Below are positions 7,147 to 16,045 of a stretch of DNA of 64,000 nt, one piece after another. This stretch comes from an uncultured Poribacteria bacterium. Lineage in GTDB: Bacteria; Poribacteria; WGA-4E; WGA-3G. The first letter of the stretch is position 1. Every line of letters starts with the position of its first letter. Where the stretch lies: the NCBI GenBank assembly GCA_951828385.1, contig OX639973.1, forward strand, positions 1 to 64,000. Reading direction: 5' to 3'. Position numbers and translations under genes: made by a program. Below the pieces are notes generated by a model. That model saw only the letters and a list, made by a program, of their open reading frames with translations. It ran no database searches and was not told the origin of the DNA.

Positions 7147-10100
7147 ATGCGTAACGTCCCCTTGTCAGAAATTTTTCAGGTTAAAGGGCGTTTCCGGCGT
7201 TCGGTGCATCTCGAACGTGACTTCTACACAGAAAACGCCTTAGATGGATACGTCTTGACCGCGACTGCACGAGAGATGCTATCGCGCGTCATTTCTACAC
7301 TTGAAAATGAAACCACATCGAAAGCATGGTCCCTCACTGGTCCCTATGGTTCGGGGAAATCGGCATTCGCACTTTTCGCTGCGAAATTGCTCGGTGATCC
7401 TAATGCTCCTACAACCCAACAGGCTTTAGATCTGTTGAGACGAGGAGATACCAAGTTATATGAGAAGTTTAAGGACATAAACGGTAACGGAAAAAGATCA
7501 CTTTCGGGTTTCTGTCCGGTGCTTATCTCTGGTGAACGTGCCCCACTTTCACTCGGTCTTTTACGAGGTTTAGTACGTGGACTCACCGCTTCTAACGGTA
7601 CAATACCTTCTGCTTCATTGATTCAAGATATCCAAAATCTGTTGGAAACAGCAGAAAAAGGGACGCTGCTATCTGCCTCTGAAATTACTACTTTATTTGA
7701 GTCGGCAGCTCATGAAATCTGTGAATCTGGTGGCTCTGGTCTCCTTGTCGTAGTTGATGAACTCGGAAAATTCCTTGAGTATACTACACAACAACCGACA
7801 CAAGGGGATATGTTCATTCTTCAAACGCTTGCCGAATTCGCAGACAGAAGTGAAAATACCCCGCTCTTTCTGATGACGATTCTCCATCAGGCTTTTGAAC
7901 GCTACGCGGAACGCGCCGGTAAATCACAACAAGAAGAATGGGCAAAGGTTCAAGGTAGATTTGAAGATATCGCCTTTTCAGAGTCCACTGAACAGGTGCT
8001 CCGCTTAGTCGGGACAGCACTGGAGAAACATTCAGAAGTCGTCCCTAAAGACAACCTGAATACAGTAATTGACTTAGGACTTAAGCCGCACCAACTTAAG
8101 AAGAACGAATTTATCCCTCTATTAGAGAGTTGTCTACCGCTGCATCCGACGGTAGCACTCCTCATCGGTCCGATTTTCCGTCGATTCGCACAAAACGAAC
8201 GCTCCATTTTTGCTTTCCTCAGTGCAAGCGAGCCCTATGGACTACAAGATTTTTTGTCCCTTCAACATTACAATGGCAGCGTTCTGCCTACATTTTCGCT
8301 TGCTGATCTATACGACTATCTCAATGCTACACAGGGGAATCGTCTCTACACTTCCCAAACCGGTAAGAAGTGGGCAGAGATTGAATCCGCTATAAATCAA
8401 TTAGCAGACCCTTCTCCTATGGTAGTTCGACTTATTAAAACTATCGGGTTACTTGGTGTTGTTAACGAACCAATACCAAATCTGAAAGCCTCAGATGAAT
8501 TGCTCTATTATGCTCTTGATGATAACACTGAAGAATTCGCCACTGAATTTAAGAATGCGCTTTCGACTTTGAAAAGACGCTCAATAGTTATCCACCGTAG
8601 TTACAACAATGTTTACGCGCTTTGGGAAGGCAGCGATGTTGACATTGAGGCAAGACTCCGTGACGCAGCAGCGCGCGTTGACACAAAAGTCGCTCTCGCC
8701 ACTGATCTTTCGCGCTATATGCCAACACGTCCGCTCGTTGCACGGCGGCATCTTTTCCAAACCGGCACTTTGCGCTACTTTACTGTTCGGTATACCGATC
8801 TTGAGAATTTTGACGCAGATTTGGCAGAGCCACTCAATGATGCAGACGGACTTATCCTCTACGCACTGCCAGCAAGTGAGGAAGAGGTTACAAAACTCGT
8901 TAAAAAGGCAAACGATAGAGACACTGCGAATCGCGAAGAGGTGTTGATTGCAATCCCACGTACCATCGGTTTTCTACGAGATGCCGTCACACAACTCGCT
9001 TACTTACACTGGGTTGCTGAAAACACACCTGAACTTGAAGGCGATGCCGTCGCAAGGCGTGAACTCTCCGTACGGATGATAGAAGCAGAACGTGGCGTAA
9101 CTGATCGGTTAACAGAAATATTTGGTCAGAATAGCGAAGGTTCTTGTACATGGTATCACAAAGGACAACCCGCAGATATTAACTCTCCAAAAGCGAGAAA
9201 CACATATCTGTCAAGAATCTGTGACGTGGTATATCACAAAACACCTTTTATTCTCAATGAACTCATCAATCGCAGGAAAATTTCCGGTGCTGCAACAACC
9301 GCACGAAAAAAATTAATTCAAGCGATGCTTGAAAATGGAGAGAAGAAAAACCTCGGTATTACTGGCTATCCAGCTGAAATGAGTATCTACCGTTCCCTCT
9401 TGTGGAATACCGGAATACACCGAGAGGTTGAAGGCGTGTGGGGATTTCATCCACCAAATCCCGACGATAAAAATAAGACAAATCACGCGTGGAAAGCAAT
9501 TGAGAATTTTCTTGAAAAGTGTGAAGGGGAGCGACAATCTGTCGTCCAACTTTATGAACATCTGATGGCACCACCGATTGGTGTGCGAAGCGGTCCGCTG
9601 CCTATTCTTTTGTGTGCCGTGATGCACTATTATAAAACAGAAATTGCGCTCTATGAAAACGGATCCTTTATAGCAGATTGGTCAATGCCGGTTTTTGAGC
9701 GATTGCTTAAAGCACCGCAACAATTTGAACTGAAACGGTTCCGGATGGCAGGTATCCGTGCAGACCTATTTGCTCGACTTTTGCGGATGCTCAACCAACC
9801 CGTAGAAACCGAAAACCCAGATTTGCTGACGGTAGTTACGCCGCTGATGCGCTTCATTTCACAACTCCCGAAGTATACACTGGTAACACAAGAGTTAAGT
9901 GATAAAGCGATAAACCTTCGCAAAGCCGTACTGAATGCTCATGAACCCGACGAACTTCTCTTTAAACAGTTACCGGAAGCACTCGGTTTTCTGCCATTCG
10001 GGATAGAAACAACAAGCTCAAAAGCAGCTTACGACTTTTTTAACACACTGCAAGATGCCCTATCCGAGTTAGGGAATGCCTATGATATCCTGTTGAATTG

Positions 10101-10629
10101 GGTTGAACAGATGCTTGTAGAAGCGTTCAATTTGCCATCGACGAAGGAAGAACTCCGTGCAGAATTAGTCAGCAGAGCCGAACCCCTACAAGATACAGCG
10201 ATTGAGATCAAAGGATTTTTGACCCAAGTTTGTAGCGATGGACACGATTCAAGGAGTTGGCTTGAAGCAATAGCAACTAATCTTGCCAAAAAACCACCTG
10301 TATCGTGGTTTGAAATGGACAAAGCTCAATTTGAGTTTAACCTGTCTCTACTCGCGAGGAAGTTTCGCCACTTTGAAGCAGTCTCTTATGAAAAACTTAA
10401 GCACACTGAATTATCAAATGGGGAACCAATTCGGATTGGCATCACCAGACCGAGCCACCCTGAACAGGAGCAGGTTGTTACTTTTCCGTCAACAGCCGAG
10501 GCACAGCTTAACAAAATAGAACGCGAAATTGAGCAGGTGTTTGATAAATTTGACACCGATGGAAATTCTGAACTTCGTCTCGCAATTTTAGCGCGTATTT
10601 CACAAAAATTGATGCAAGAAGAGAAATAA
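7147..10629 (+). CDS. Large P-loop ATPase, BrxC/PglY-like (defence-associated)
   Basis: 1160 aa. Walker A is TGPYGSGKSAFALF at about residues 63-76. A Walker B-like stretch GLLVVVDELGKFLEY lies near residue 200, with FLMTILHQAFERYAER after it (sensor-like). The C-terminal 800 residues are helical and without a recognised motif. Size and layout resemble the big ATPases of BREX-type systems (BrxC, PglY); the resemblance is by eye only. It starts at an ATG after TTTAGAGAGGTATT and is followed after 78 bases by the PAPS-reductase gene, which has its own promoter. In type 4 BREX a BrxC homologue goes with a PAPS-reductase protein (BrxP), but PglZ and BrxL are absent here. Confidence 0.7.
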   Translation: MRNVPLSEIFQVKGRFRRSVHLERDFYTENALDGYVLTATAREMLSRVISTLENETTSKAWSLTGPYGSGKSAFALFAAKLLGDPNAPTTQQALDLLRRGDTKLYEKFKDINGNGKRSLSGFCPVLISGERAPLSLGLLRGLVRGLTASNGTIPSASLIQDIQNLLETAEKGTLLSASEITTLFESAAHEICESGGSGLLVVVDELGKFLEYTTQQPTQGDMFILQTLAEFADRSENTPLFLMTILHQAFERYAERAGKSQQEEWAKVQGRFEDIAFSESTEQVLRLVGTALEKHSEVVPKDNLNTVIDLGLKPHQLKKNEFIPLLESCLPLHPTVALLIGPIFRRFAQNERSIFAFLSASEPYGLQDFLSLQHYNGSVLPTFSLADLYDYLNATQGNRLYTSQTGKKWAEIESAINQLADPSPMVVRLIKTIGLLGVVNEPIPNLKASDELLYYALDDNTEEFATEFKNALSTLKRRSIVIHRSYNNVYALWEGSDVDIEARLRDAAARVDTKVALATDLSRYMPTRPLVARRHLFQTGTLRYFTVRYTDLENFDADLAEPLNDADGLILYALPASEEEVTKLVKKANDRDTANREEVLIAIPRTIGFLRDAVTQLAYLHWVAENTPELEGDAVARRELSVRMIEAERGVTDRLTEIFGQNSEGSCTWYHKGQPADINSPKARNTYLSRICDVVYHKTPFILNELINRRKISGAATTARKKLIQAMLENGEKKNLGITGYPAEMSIYRSLLWNTGIHREVEGVWGFHPPNPDDKNKTNHAWKAIENFLEKCEGERQSVVQLYEHLMAPPIGVRSGPLPILLCAVMHYYKTEIALYENGSFIADWSMPVFERLLKAPQQFELKRFRMAGIRADLFARLLRMLNQPVETENPDLLTVVTPLMRFISQLPKYTLVTQELSDKAINLRKAVLNAHEPDELLFKQLPEALGFLPFGIETTSSKAAYDFFNTLQDALSELGNAYDILLNWVEQMLVEAFNLPSTKEELRAELVSRAEPLQDTAIEIKGFLTQVCSDGHDSRSWLEAIATNLAKKPPVSWFEMDKAQFEFNLSLLARKFRHFEAVSYEKLKHTELSNGEPIRIGITRPSHPEQEQVVTFPSTAEAQLNKIEREIEQVFDKFDTDGNSELRLAILARISQKLMQEEK

Positions 10630-10638
10630 AGGCATAAT

Positions 10639-10667
10639 TTGACATTTTGGCAAATATATGTTATGCT
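10639..10667 (+). promoter_or_regulatory. Promoter of the PAPS-reductase gene
   Basis: TTGACA (10639-10644), a 17-base spacer and TATGCT (10662-10667), in the gap after the ATPase stop codon. This suggests the downstream genes can be transcribed separately from the ATPase. Confidence 0.55.
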
Positions 10668-10707
10668 TAAAATGTAGAAGTTAAAAACAACTATATTGGG
10701 AGAAAAC

Positions 10708-11544
10708 ATGAAACGAAATATCCGTCATCTGCTCGGTCTTTCTGGAGGAAAAGATAGTTCTGCGCTTGCTGTTTACATGCGGGATAGAGTGCCACAGATG
10801 GAATACTTTTTTACTGATACCGGAAAGGAATTACCAGAGACTTACGAGTTTTTGGATCGGTTAGAAGCGTTCCTCGGCAAACCAATTGCACGCCTCAATA
10901 TGGATCCCGATTCCCACAGTAACCGTGATTTTGATCACTGGTTAACACTTTATGGAGGTTTATTGCCATCGTCTCAAGTCCGTTGGTGCACGGTTAACCT
11001 TAAAATCAAACCGTTTGAGGATTACGTCGGTGAAGATAGCGCGTATAACTACGTTGCCATCCGCGCTGACGAAGATCGCGACGGTTATAAACCGCTAAAA
11101 ACCCCTTCTCTCCGCAATATTGAACCTAAATATCCGTTCAAAGATGATGGCATTACTAAAGAGGATGTGTACCGAATATTGGAGGAGAGCGGACTCGGTC
11201 TGCCCGACTATTATAAGTGGCGGACGCGCTCCGGTTGCTACTTCTGTTTTTTCCAACGCAAATCCGAATGGGTGGGACTATTAGAACGGCATCCCGACCT
11301 CTTTGAACTCGCCAAAGAATACGAGAAATTCGACCATGAGACAGGTGAACGGTTTACGTGGTGTCAAGGTGAAAGTTTGGAAGAGTTGTCGCAACCAGAA
11401 CGGATAGCACAGATTAAGGCGAACACCGAAAAAGCGATGGCATCCAAGAAAACAGCGAAACCGAATCGCCGTCTAATAGAAATCCTTACCGATGTCCATG
11501 ACGATGAGGATGATGAGGAACCGTGCTTGATTTGTCATAAGTGA
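10708..11544 (+). CDS. PAPS-reductase/DndC-like PP-loop sulfotransfer enzyme
   Basis: 278 aa from the ATG at 10708 (GGGAG five bases upstream). The PP-loop SGGKDSSALAVYM at residues 12-24 binds and activates ATP. A Cys in VRWCTVNLKIKPF, a C-x2-C in RSGCYFCFFQRKSEW and a C-terminal CLICHK could ligate an Fe-S cluster, as in DndC and related DNA-phosphorothioation enzymes. The WC..LKIKPF and GC.FC arrangement is typical of the DNA-modification branch more than of assimilatory CysH. The neighbours support this: a giant ATPase upstream and a phosphorothioate-reader-type nuclease 16 bases downstream. DndA, DndD and DndE are not in the window, so actual DNA sulfur modification is inference. Confidence 0.85.
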   Translation: MKRNIRHLLGLSGGKDSSALAVYMRDRVPQMEYFFTDTGKELPETYEFLDRLEAFLGKPIARLNMDPDSHSNRDFDHWLTLYGGLLPSSQVRWCTVNLKIKPFEDYVGEDSAYNYVAIRADEDRDGYKPLKTPSLRNIEPKYPFKDDGITKEDVYRILEESGLGLPDYYKWRTRSGCYFCFFQRKSEWVGLLERHPDLFELAKEYEKFDHETGERFTWCQGESLEELSQPERIAQIKANTEKAMASKKTAKPNRRLIEILTDVHDDEDDEEPCLICHK

Positions 11545-11560
11545 TACTTGGAAACTACCA

Positions 11561-12451
11561 ATGAATACGGAACAAATTCTTCAGAGATTTGAAACACTGC
11601 GACAGTGGGGGAGTGGTGGAGAAAGAGCACCACATAAACCGTTACTGGTCCTATATGCCATTGGAAAAATGTTGCGTGGTGAAGATAGACTCATTTCTTA
11701 CGCTGATGATATAGAGGAAAATCTTGAAAATCTACTGAGGGATTTTGGACCGAGACGCGATCGGTATAACCCGCATTTTCCATTTTGGCGACTGCAAAAT
11801 GATGAAATATGGGAGGTATCCAATGCCGACCAAATTAGACAAACTACCAGTGGGGACCCATACATAACTGATTTAAGGGAGCATAATGCTTCTGGTGGCT
11901 TTAATGAAAATATTGCTGAACAACTTCAAAACAACTCTGAACTAACATTTGAAATAGTCCTCAGCCTGTTAAATGCTCATTTTCCCCCTTCACTTCACGA
12001 AGACATTTTACAAGCTGTTGACATTGAACTTCCACTCCAAGCCTTTAATACGAGAACGCGGACATCTAACTTCCGAAAAAATGTTCTCAGGGCCTACGAA
12101 TATAAATGCGCTATCTGCGGCTTTGATGTGAAACTGGGAACCTCACCTATAGCGTTAGAAGCTTCTCATATCAAATGGCAAAAGGCTGGTGGACCCAATG
12201 AAGCAGTAAATGGTTTAGCTCTCTGCGTAATGCATCACAAATTATTTGACCGCGGTGCTTTTACATTGTCAAGGCAATGGCAAGTCTTGGTATCGGATGA
12301 GGCACACGGATCGGTAGGATTGCAGGAGTGGCTTAAGGATTTCCATGGGCAAACAATTAACTTTCCCCAAAGACGAACCTATTATCCAGAGATGGATTTC
12401 ATTGGCTGGCATGTTAGAGAGGTATTTCAAGGGGATTATCGCGAACTGTAA
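11561..12451 (+). CDS. Phosphorothioate-DNA-binding-type HNH restriction endonuclease
   Basis: 296 aa. The N-terminal half carries the pattern of the sulfur-binding domain of ScoMcrA-type enzymes: RAPHKPLLVLYAIG (about 23-36), LLRDFGPRR (about 59-67) and PFWRLQNDEIWEV. The C-terminal half is an HNH domain: CAICG (about 183), LEASHIKW with the first His, GGPNEAVNGLALC with Asn, and MHHKLFDRGAF with the last His. Family members cut DNA bearing phosphorothioate linkages. It lies 16 bases after the PAPS-reductase gene, so writer-like and reader-like genes are adjacent. A reader that cuts self-modified DNA would be harmful, so the two may act in a coupled or regulated way. Alternatively the nuclease may target foreign PT-DNA. 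Confidence 0.88.
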   Translation: MNTEQILQRFETLRQWGSGGERAPHKPLLVLYAIGKMLRGEDRLISYADDIEENLENLLRDFGPRRDRYNPHFPFWRLQNDEIWEVSNADQIRQTTSGDPYITDLREHNASGGFNENIAEQLQNNSELTFEIVLSLLNAHFPPSLHEDILQAVDIELPLQAFNTRTRTSNFRKNVLRAYEYKCAICGFDVKLGTSPIALEASHIKWQKAGGPNEAVNGLALCVMHHKLFDRGAFTLSRQWQVLVSDEAHGSVGLQEWLKDFHGQTINFPQRRTYYPEMDFIGWHVREVFQGDYREL

Positions 12452-12527
12452 TCCACAAAGGTGAAAAACGCACTATGTTCAAAACGATAGAATTTTCAGA
12501 CCAATCTAAAGAAAAGGATGTAGAAAC

Positions 12528-14528
12528 ATGAGAAGTAGCGAACTCATACCAATAGAAAACGGATTAACACTCAATTTTCTAAAGATGGTTTTCAACAAAG
12601 ATACACTTTTTCTGCGAAAAACATTGTACTCAGACGAGTTGTACAACGAATATAAACTTAATCCAGATTTTTTCATTTACAGAATTAAGGATAACCTATA
12701 TATCTGGGAACTTCACCCAACCAACCAGCAACTGCCGCGTGTTTTTGAACAGGTAGAAATAACTATAAAAGAATACCCACGGATTTTCTCAAAAATTGCA
12801 GAACGCGCTATTGTGCAGTTTTTCAGAAACAATAATCGGCAAACCACATGGAATAAATACTCTTCGATTTGGGAAGTTGAACTAAAAAAGGAAAAACAAG
12901 AGAACTTTAATGCTTTATCTCTACAGCCAACTTTGAGGTTTTCTGTAATAGATCTCTATTCCACACTTTCCCAAAGGCAGGTTATTGCTTTAAGCATTAG
13001 AAGACGTATGAAACCTTTTTTTACCGAAAGTGAAGAGTCAATCATGAATCAACTTACAGACAACAGCGAATTGACTCGAAATTATAGGGGGGAAATCAAC
13101 GCCTCAACTCATAATCTGAATAAATACCTCGAGGCCACTGGACAAAAAAAAGATTATAGAAGTTACCTTGGAAAAAGGCAGACACGGCTCACCGAATTTG
13201 AATTTTTGAAGACAAGTGCCAAGAACTTTAATCACATTGCACCAGATATTTATATGCCAGATGGATTGAAAATCTCAAAGTTTTCTATTATTAACCCAAC
13301 GATTGCTTTTTTTAAAACTGCTAAAATTCCAAAACCTAAATACTGTTATTACAATGAAAGAACTATGGCCGGATATTACAATGAAGCTGTATCCAAATCA
13401 AAACCATATTCGTATGATCTCTTTAGCAACCAAAAAGTGAATATTCTTGTTGTGTCCCCTGACAAATATGATAGAAGTATCAGGGAGCATATCAAGACCT
13501 TGGATAGGAAATTGCAAACGCTGTTTCATTTAAAGGATGTTAAATTTCACCTAAAAATCATAAAGTCACCGGAAACCTACCTTGATGTACTAGATAAGAT
13601 AGATGCCAATAATTATAATTTGGCTATTATTGTAGTCTCCCAACAAGACAAGGAAATGTGCACCTCACAGTCTCCGTATTATTTGACCAAGGCCAAATTG
13701 TTAAATCAACGATTGCCAACTCAAGAATTAACAATAGAAGTTATCAGGAACAGCTCTGAAATTATAGATAATGATATTGCACTAAATATTTACTCCAAAC
13801 TTGGCGGTGTAGCGTGGACGATAGAGAAATCTGAAAAAAACATCTCTGAACTTGTTATTGGAATTGGATCCACAATTGATGATTGCGGAGAACGGATAAT
13901 CGGCTTTGCCAGTGTTTTTGATTACAATGGTACTTATCTTATTGGAGATTGTAGTCAATTAAGCACAATGAACAAATATACGGAAAACCTTGAGAACTAT
14001 TTAGTAAACGCTCTGACCCAGGCTTTCCATCAGAAAGGTTTATCAAAAGGAGACGAGGTTCGGCTTATATTCCATCTGTTTAAGGAAGCTGGTAAAAGAC
14101 ATGAATTAACAGCCATCGGCAATGCTCTCAGACGTTTTAAAGGATATGATGTTGAATATAGTCTGGTCCATCTCAGCACTTATGGGCACAACTATCGGAT
14201 TTTCAAAAATCAAGGCAGGAGCAGCCCGAATCGTGGGACTTTTGTGCAGTTGTCATCTCAGCAAGCACTGCTTCATTTGGGAGGTAATACCGTTGTACCC
14301 ATACAAGTACGTTTGGATAATAGATCCAAATACACAGATATATTTGAAATCACGCAACAGGTTCTTTATTTTGCTCACCTTTCTTACCGTAGCTTCATCC
14401 ATGGTGGTCAACCTGTTACTATAAAATACCCAAACCTAATGGCAAACATGGTTAGCGAACTTAAAAAAGTGCCTAATTGGGACCACTCAATTTTAAATAA
14501 ATTAAACGAAACCCTTTGGTTTATATAA
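12528..14528 (+). CDS. Catalytically inactive long-type prokaryotic Argonaute (MID-PIWI)
   Basis: 666 aa. The MID region has the guide-5'-phosphate pocket pattern YYLTKAKLLNQRLPTQ (about 383-398). The PIWI domain spans about 435-666: ELVIGIGSTID, RIIGFASVFDYNGTYLIGD, EVRLIFHLFKEAGKRHE (about 510-525), VEYSLVHLSTYGHNYRIF, and YFAHLSYRSFIHGGQPVTI. In slicing Argonautes the first PIWI strand ends in an Asp (GID) and the third catalytic Asp follows the I-h-R strand. Here these are IGIG and HLFK, so the DEDX tetrad is broken. Dead long Argonautes sense guide-matched DNA and trigger a partner effector. The partner is probably the membrane protein one base downstream. The start is an ATG after AAGGATGTAGAAAC. 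Confidence 0.88.
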   Translation: MRSSELIPIENGLTLNFLKMVFNKDTLFLRKTLYSDELYNEYKLNPDFFIYRIKDNLYIWELHPTNQQLPRVFEQVEITIKEYPRIFSKIAERAIVQFFRNNNRQTTWNKYSSIWEVELKKEKQENFNALSLQPTLRFSVIDLYSTLSQRQVIALSIRRRMKPFFTESEESIMNQLTDNSELTRNYRGEINASTHNLNKYLEATGQKKDYRSYLGKRQTRLTEFEFLKTSAKNFNHIAPDIYMPDGLKISKFSIINPTIAFFKTAKIPKPKYCYYNERTMAGYYNEAVSKSKPYSYDLFSNQKVNILVVSPDKYDRSIREHIKTLDRKLQTLFHLKDVKFHLKIIKSPETYLDVLDKIDANNYNLAIIVVSQQDKEMCTSQSPYYLTKAKLLNQRLPTQELTIEVIRNSSEIIDNDIALNIYSKLGGVAWTIEKSEKNISELVIGIGSTIDDCGERIIGFASVFDYNGTYLIGDCSQLSTMNKYTENLENYLVNALTQAFHQKGLSKGDEVRLIFHLFKEAGKRHELTAIGNALRRFKGYDVEYSLVHLSTYGHNYRIFKNQGRSSPNRGTFVQLSSQQALLHLGGNTVVPIQVRLDNRSKYTDIFEITQQVLYFAHLSYRSFIHGGQPVTIKYPNLMANMVSELKKVPNWDHSILNKLNETLWFI

Positions 14529-14529
14529 A

Positions 14530-15453
14530 ATGCTGTTAATTTACGAGTTAAAAAAGTTAAGGCATAGTCTTCTCAATAATTCTAACTTAAGCCCAAAGGA
14601 AAAGGCATTTTATCAATTTCTCGTGGATGAACCCTTGAATTATCCAATAAAGAATAACTCAGCTGAGATCGAACAGATTTGCCTTTCAGTTTTCAGTGGT
14701 GACCTCTTATCAAAGAAAGAACTAATTGCAACACAAAGAAAAAAGCAACCAATTCACGGGATGCATTATACGAAGAATTTAGTTGAACTGTCCGCTATGG
14801 GAATAGACGATGTTGAATTAGAGCGTAAAAACCTACAGTCATATTGTGAAAGGTGTTCAACACGGGAATTTTATGTTCTCAATAGTTTATTTCCAGACAT
14901 TTCTTCTAACCCGCCGCAACCCCAAGGGACAATTGACCAGATTGCATTACATCTTTATGAAAACAATTTCCCACAGGAGGGGTGGAAATCTCTTTTACTT
15001 AGGGGATTGTATGAAGTTTCGGATTTGATAGATTTCTACGTAATCGAACAAGGATATCAACGAGCAATGGATGATAATCCGATTGCCCATCGAACAAAGG
15101 ACATCATTTATGCGAGAAAGATTCTCGTTCAAATTGTTGCCAAAACTGAACGTCGTGCCAAACTTACTTTCAAGATAGTTAGTGTCCTCCTTGTGGCACC
15201 TACATATTACTGGCTAGCCTCTTTGATCATCAGAAATTGGGATAAGGCCGAACCAATTATGGCAGTCATTCAACCCCTCTTTTATCTTATAGGAGTCTTG
15301 TTTATTATATTTGTGGGGTTTATTCCAAATCGAATAAAATTTCTTAACTTCCTTATGGAAAACGTCATTGACTGGGTGTTTAGAAGAAAAGGGCTTAACC
15401 GGTTAGAGTTAAAAGAAACATTAGACCGGCTAACATATCAAAGTGAGCAATAA
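14530..15453 (+). CDS. Argonaute-associated two-helix membrane protein (putative effector)
   Basis: 307 aa. Its ATG begins one base after the Argonaute stop codon, so the two are almost certainly co-translated. About 210 soluble, mostly helical residues are followed by two hydrophobic segments: KIVSVLLVAPTYYWLASLII at about 213-232 and a segment around LFYLIGVLFIIFVGFIP at about 250-268. A charged tail of about 35 residues follows. No enzymatic motif is recognised. Membrane proteins encoded next to dead long-B Argonautes are known as effectors (BPAM-type) that damage the membrane and cause abortive infection. This gene fits that layout, but sequence homology to BPAM was not tested. Confidence 0.75.
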   Translation: MLLIYELKKLRHSLLNNSNLSPKEKAFYQFLVDEPLNYPIKNNSAEIEQICLSVFSGDLLSKKELIATQRKKQPIHGMHYTKNLVELSAMGIDDVELERKNLQSYCERCSTREFYVLNSLFPDISSNPPQPQGTIDQIALHLYENNFPQEGWKSLLLRGLYEVSDLIDFYVIEQGYQRAMDDNPIAHRTKDIIYARKILVQIVAKTERRAKLTFKIVSVLLVAPTYYWLASLIIRNWDKAEPIMAVIQPLFYLIGVLFIIFVGFIPNRIKFLNFLMENVIDWVFRRKGLNRLELKETLDRLTYQSEQ

Positions 15454-15793
15454 TTTACCCCTATCCAAATTTTCAACGAAATAAAGCGCGCACCACATGT
15501 CCAACTCGGCGAAACTCAGATATATCACCAATGGCGTACCTTTCGGTAAATATCCACGCTTTTTCATATCTCACGATAAAATATCTTATTTGCTTGGCCT
15601 TTTGTGAAATACCTAATATACATATAGTGTGTTATGTTAGTAATCTAACAAAAACCCAAAAAGACCCACAATTGATACCAAAATCAAGTAAGTTGGTAAT
15701 ATTTTTCGTAGAAAGATTTACCCCAAAAAATGCCTCTAAACTCATACAGTGACTGGATTTACGACCTATTTCAAAAAGTTACCAAAAAGCAAA

Positions 15794-15838
15794 AAAAGAT
15801 ACCATTTGGTATCTTTTCAGTCAGATTGGTATCTTTTT
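15794..15838 (+). terminator. Possible AT-rich terminator after the Argonaute operon
   Basis: AAAAGATACCA-TT-TGGTATCTTTT (15794-15817) is an 11-bp palindrome. A second TTGGTATCTTTTTT half-copy follows at 15827-15838. It lies in the 590-base spacer 15454-16045, which otherwise shows only the promoter at 15972. The low GC content makes termination uncertain; it could instead be an operator. Confidence 0.4.
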
Positions 15839-15971
15839 TAGGGCAAAATCACATCGGCATTTTCCAGCAGAAAACATCAAATGGGAGATAGCAATAATCC
15901 TGAAAATCCTATAATCTCATAAATTCCGGTTCAGACAACTGTTAACTGAAAGCTGAAAACTGACAATTTCG

Positions 15972-16001
15972 TTGACACACTTTTATTGGACGTGTTACTA
16001 T
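15972..16001 (+). promoter_or_regulatory. Promoter of the FRG-TPR gene
   Basis: TTGACA (15972-15977), an 18-base spacer and TACTAT (15996-16001). It lies 45 bases before the ATG at 16046. Confidence 0.55.
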
Positions 16002-16045
16002 TACATTTACAAAACTATCGTTATAAAAAAGAAAAGCGGACCAGC

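Noticed and set aside
7147-12451. Complete type 4 BREX or Dnd system
   Set aside because: PglZ, BrxL, DndA, DndD and DndE genes are not in the window; only the ATPase, PAPS-reductase-like and reader-like genes are visible.
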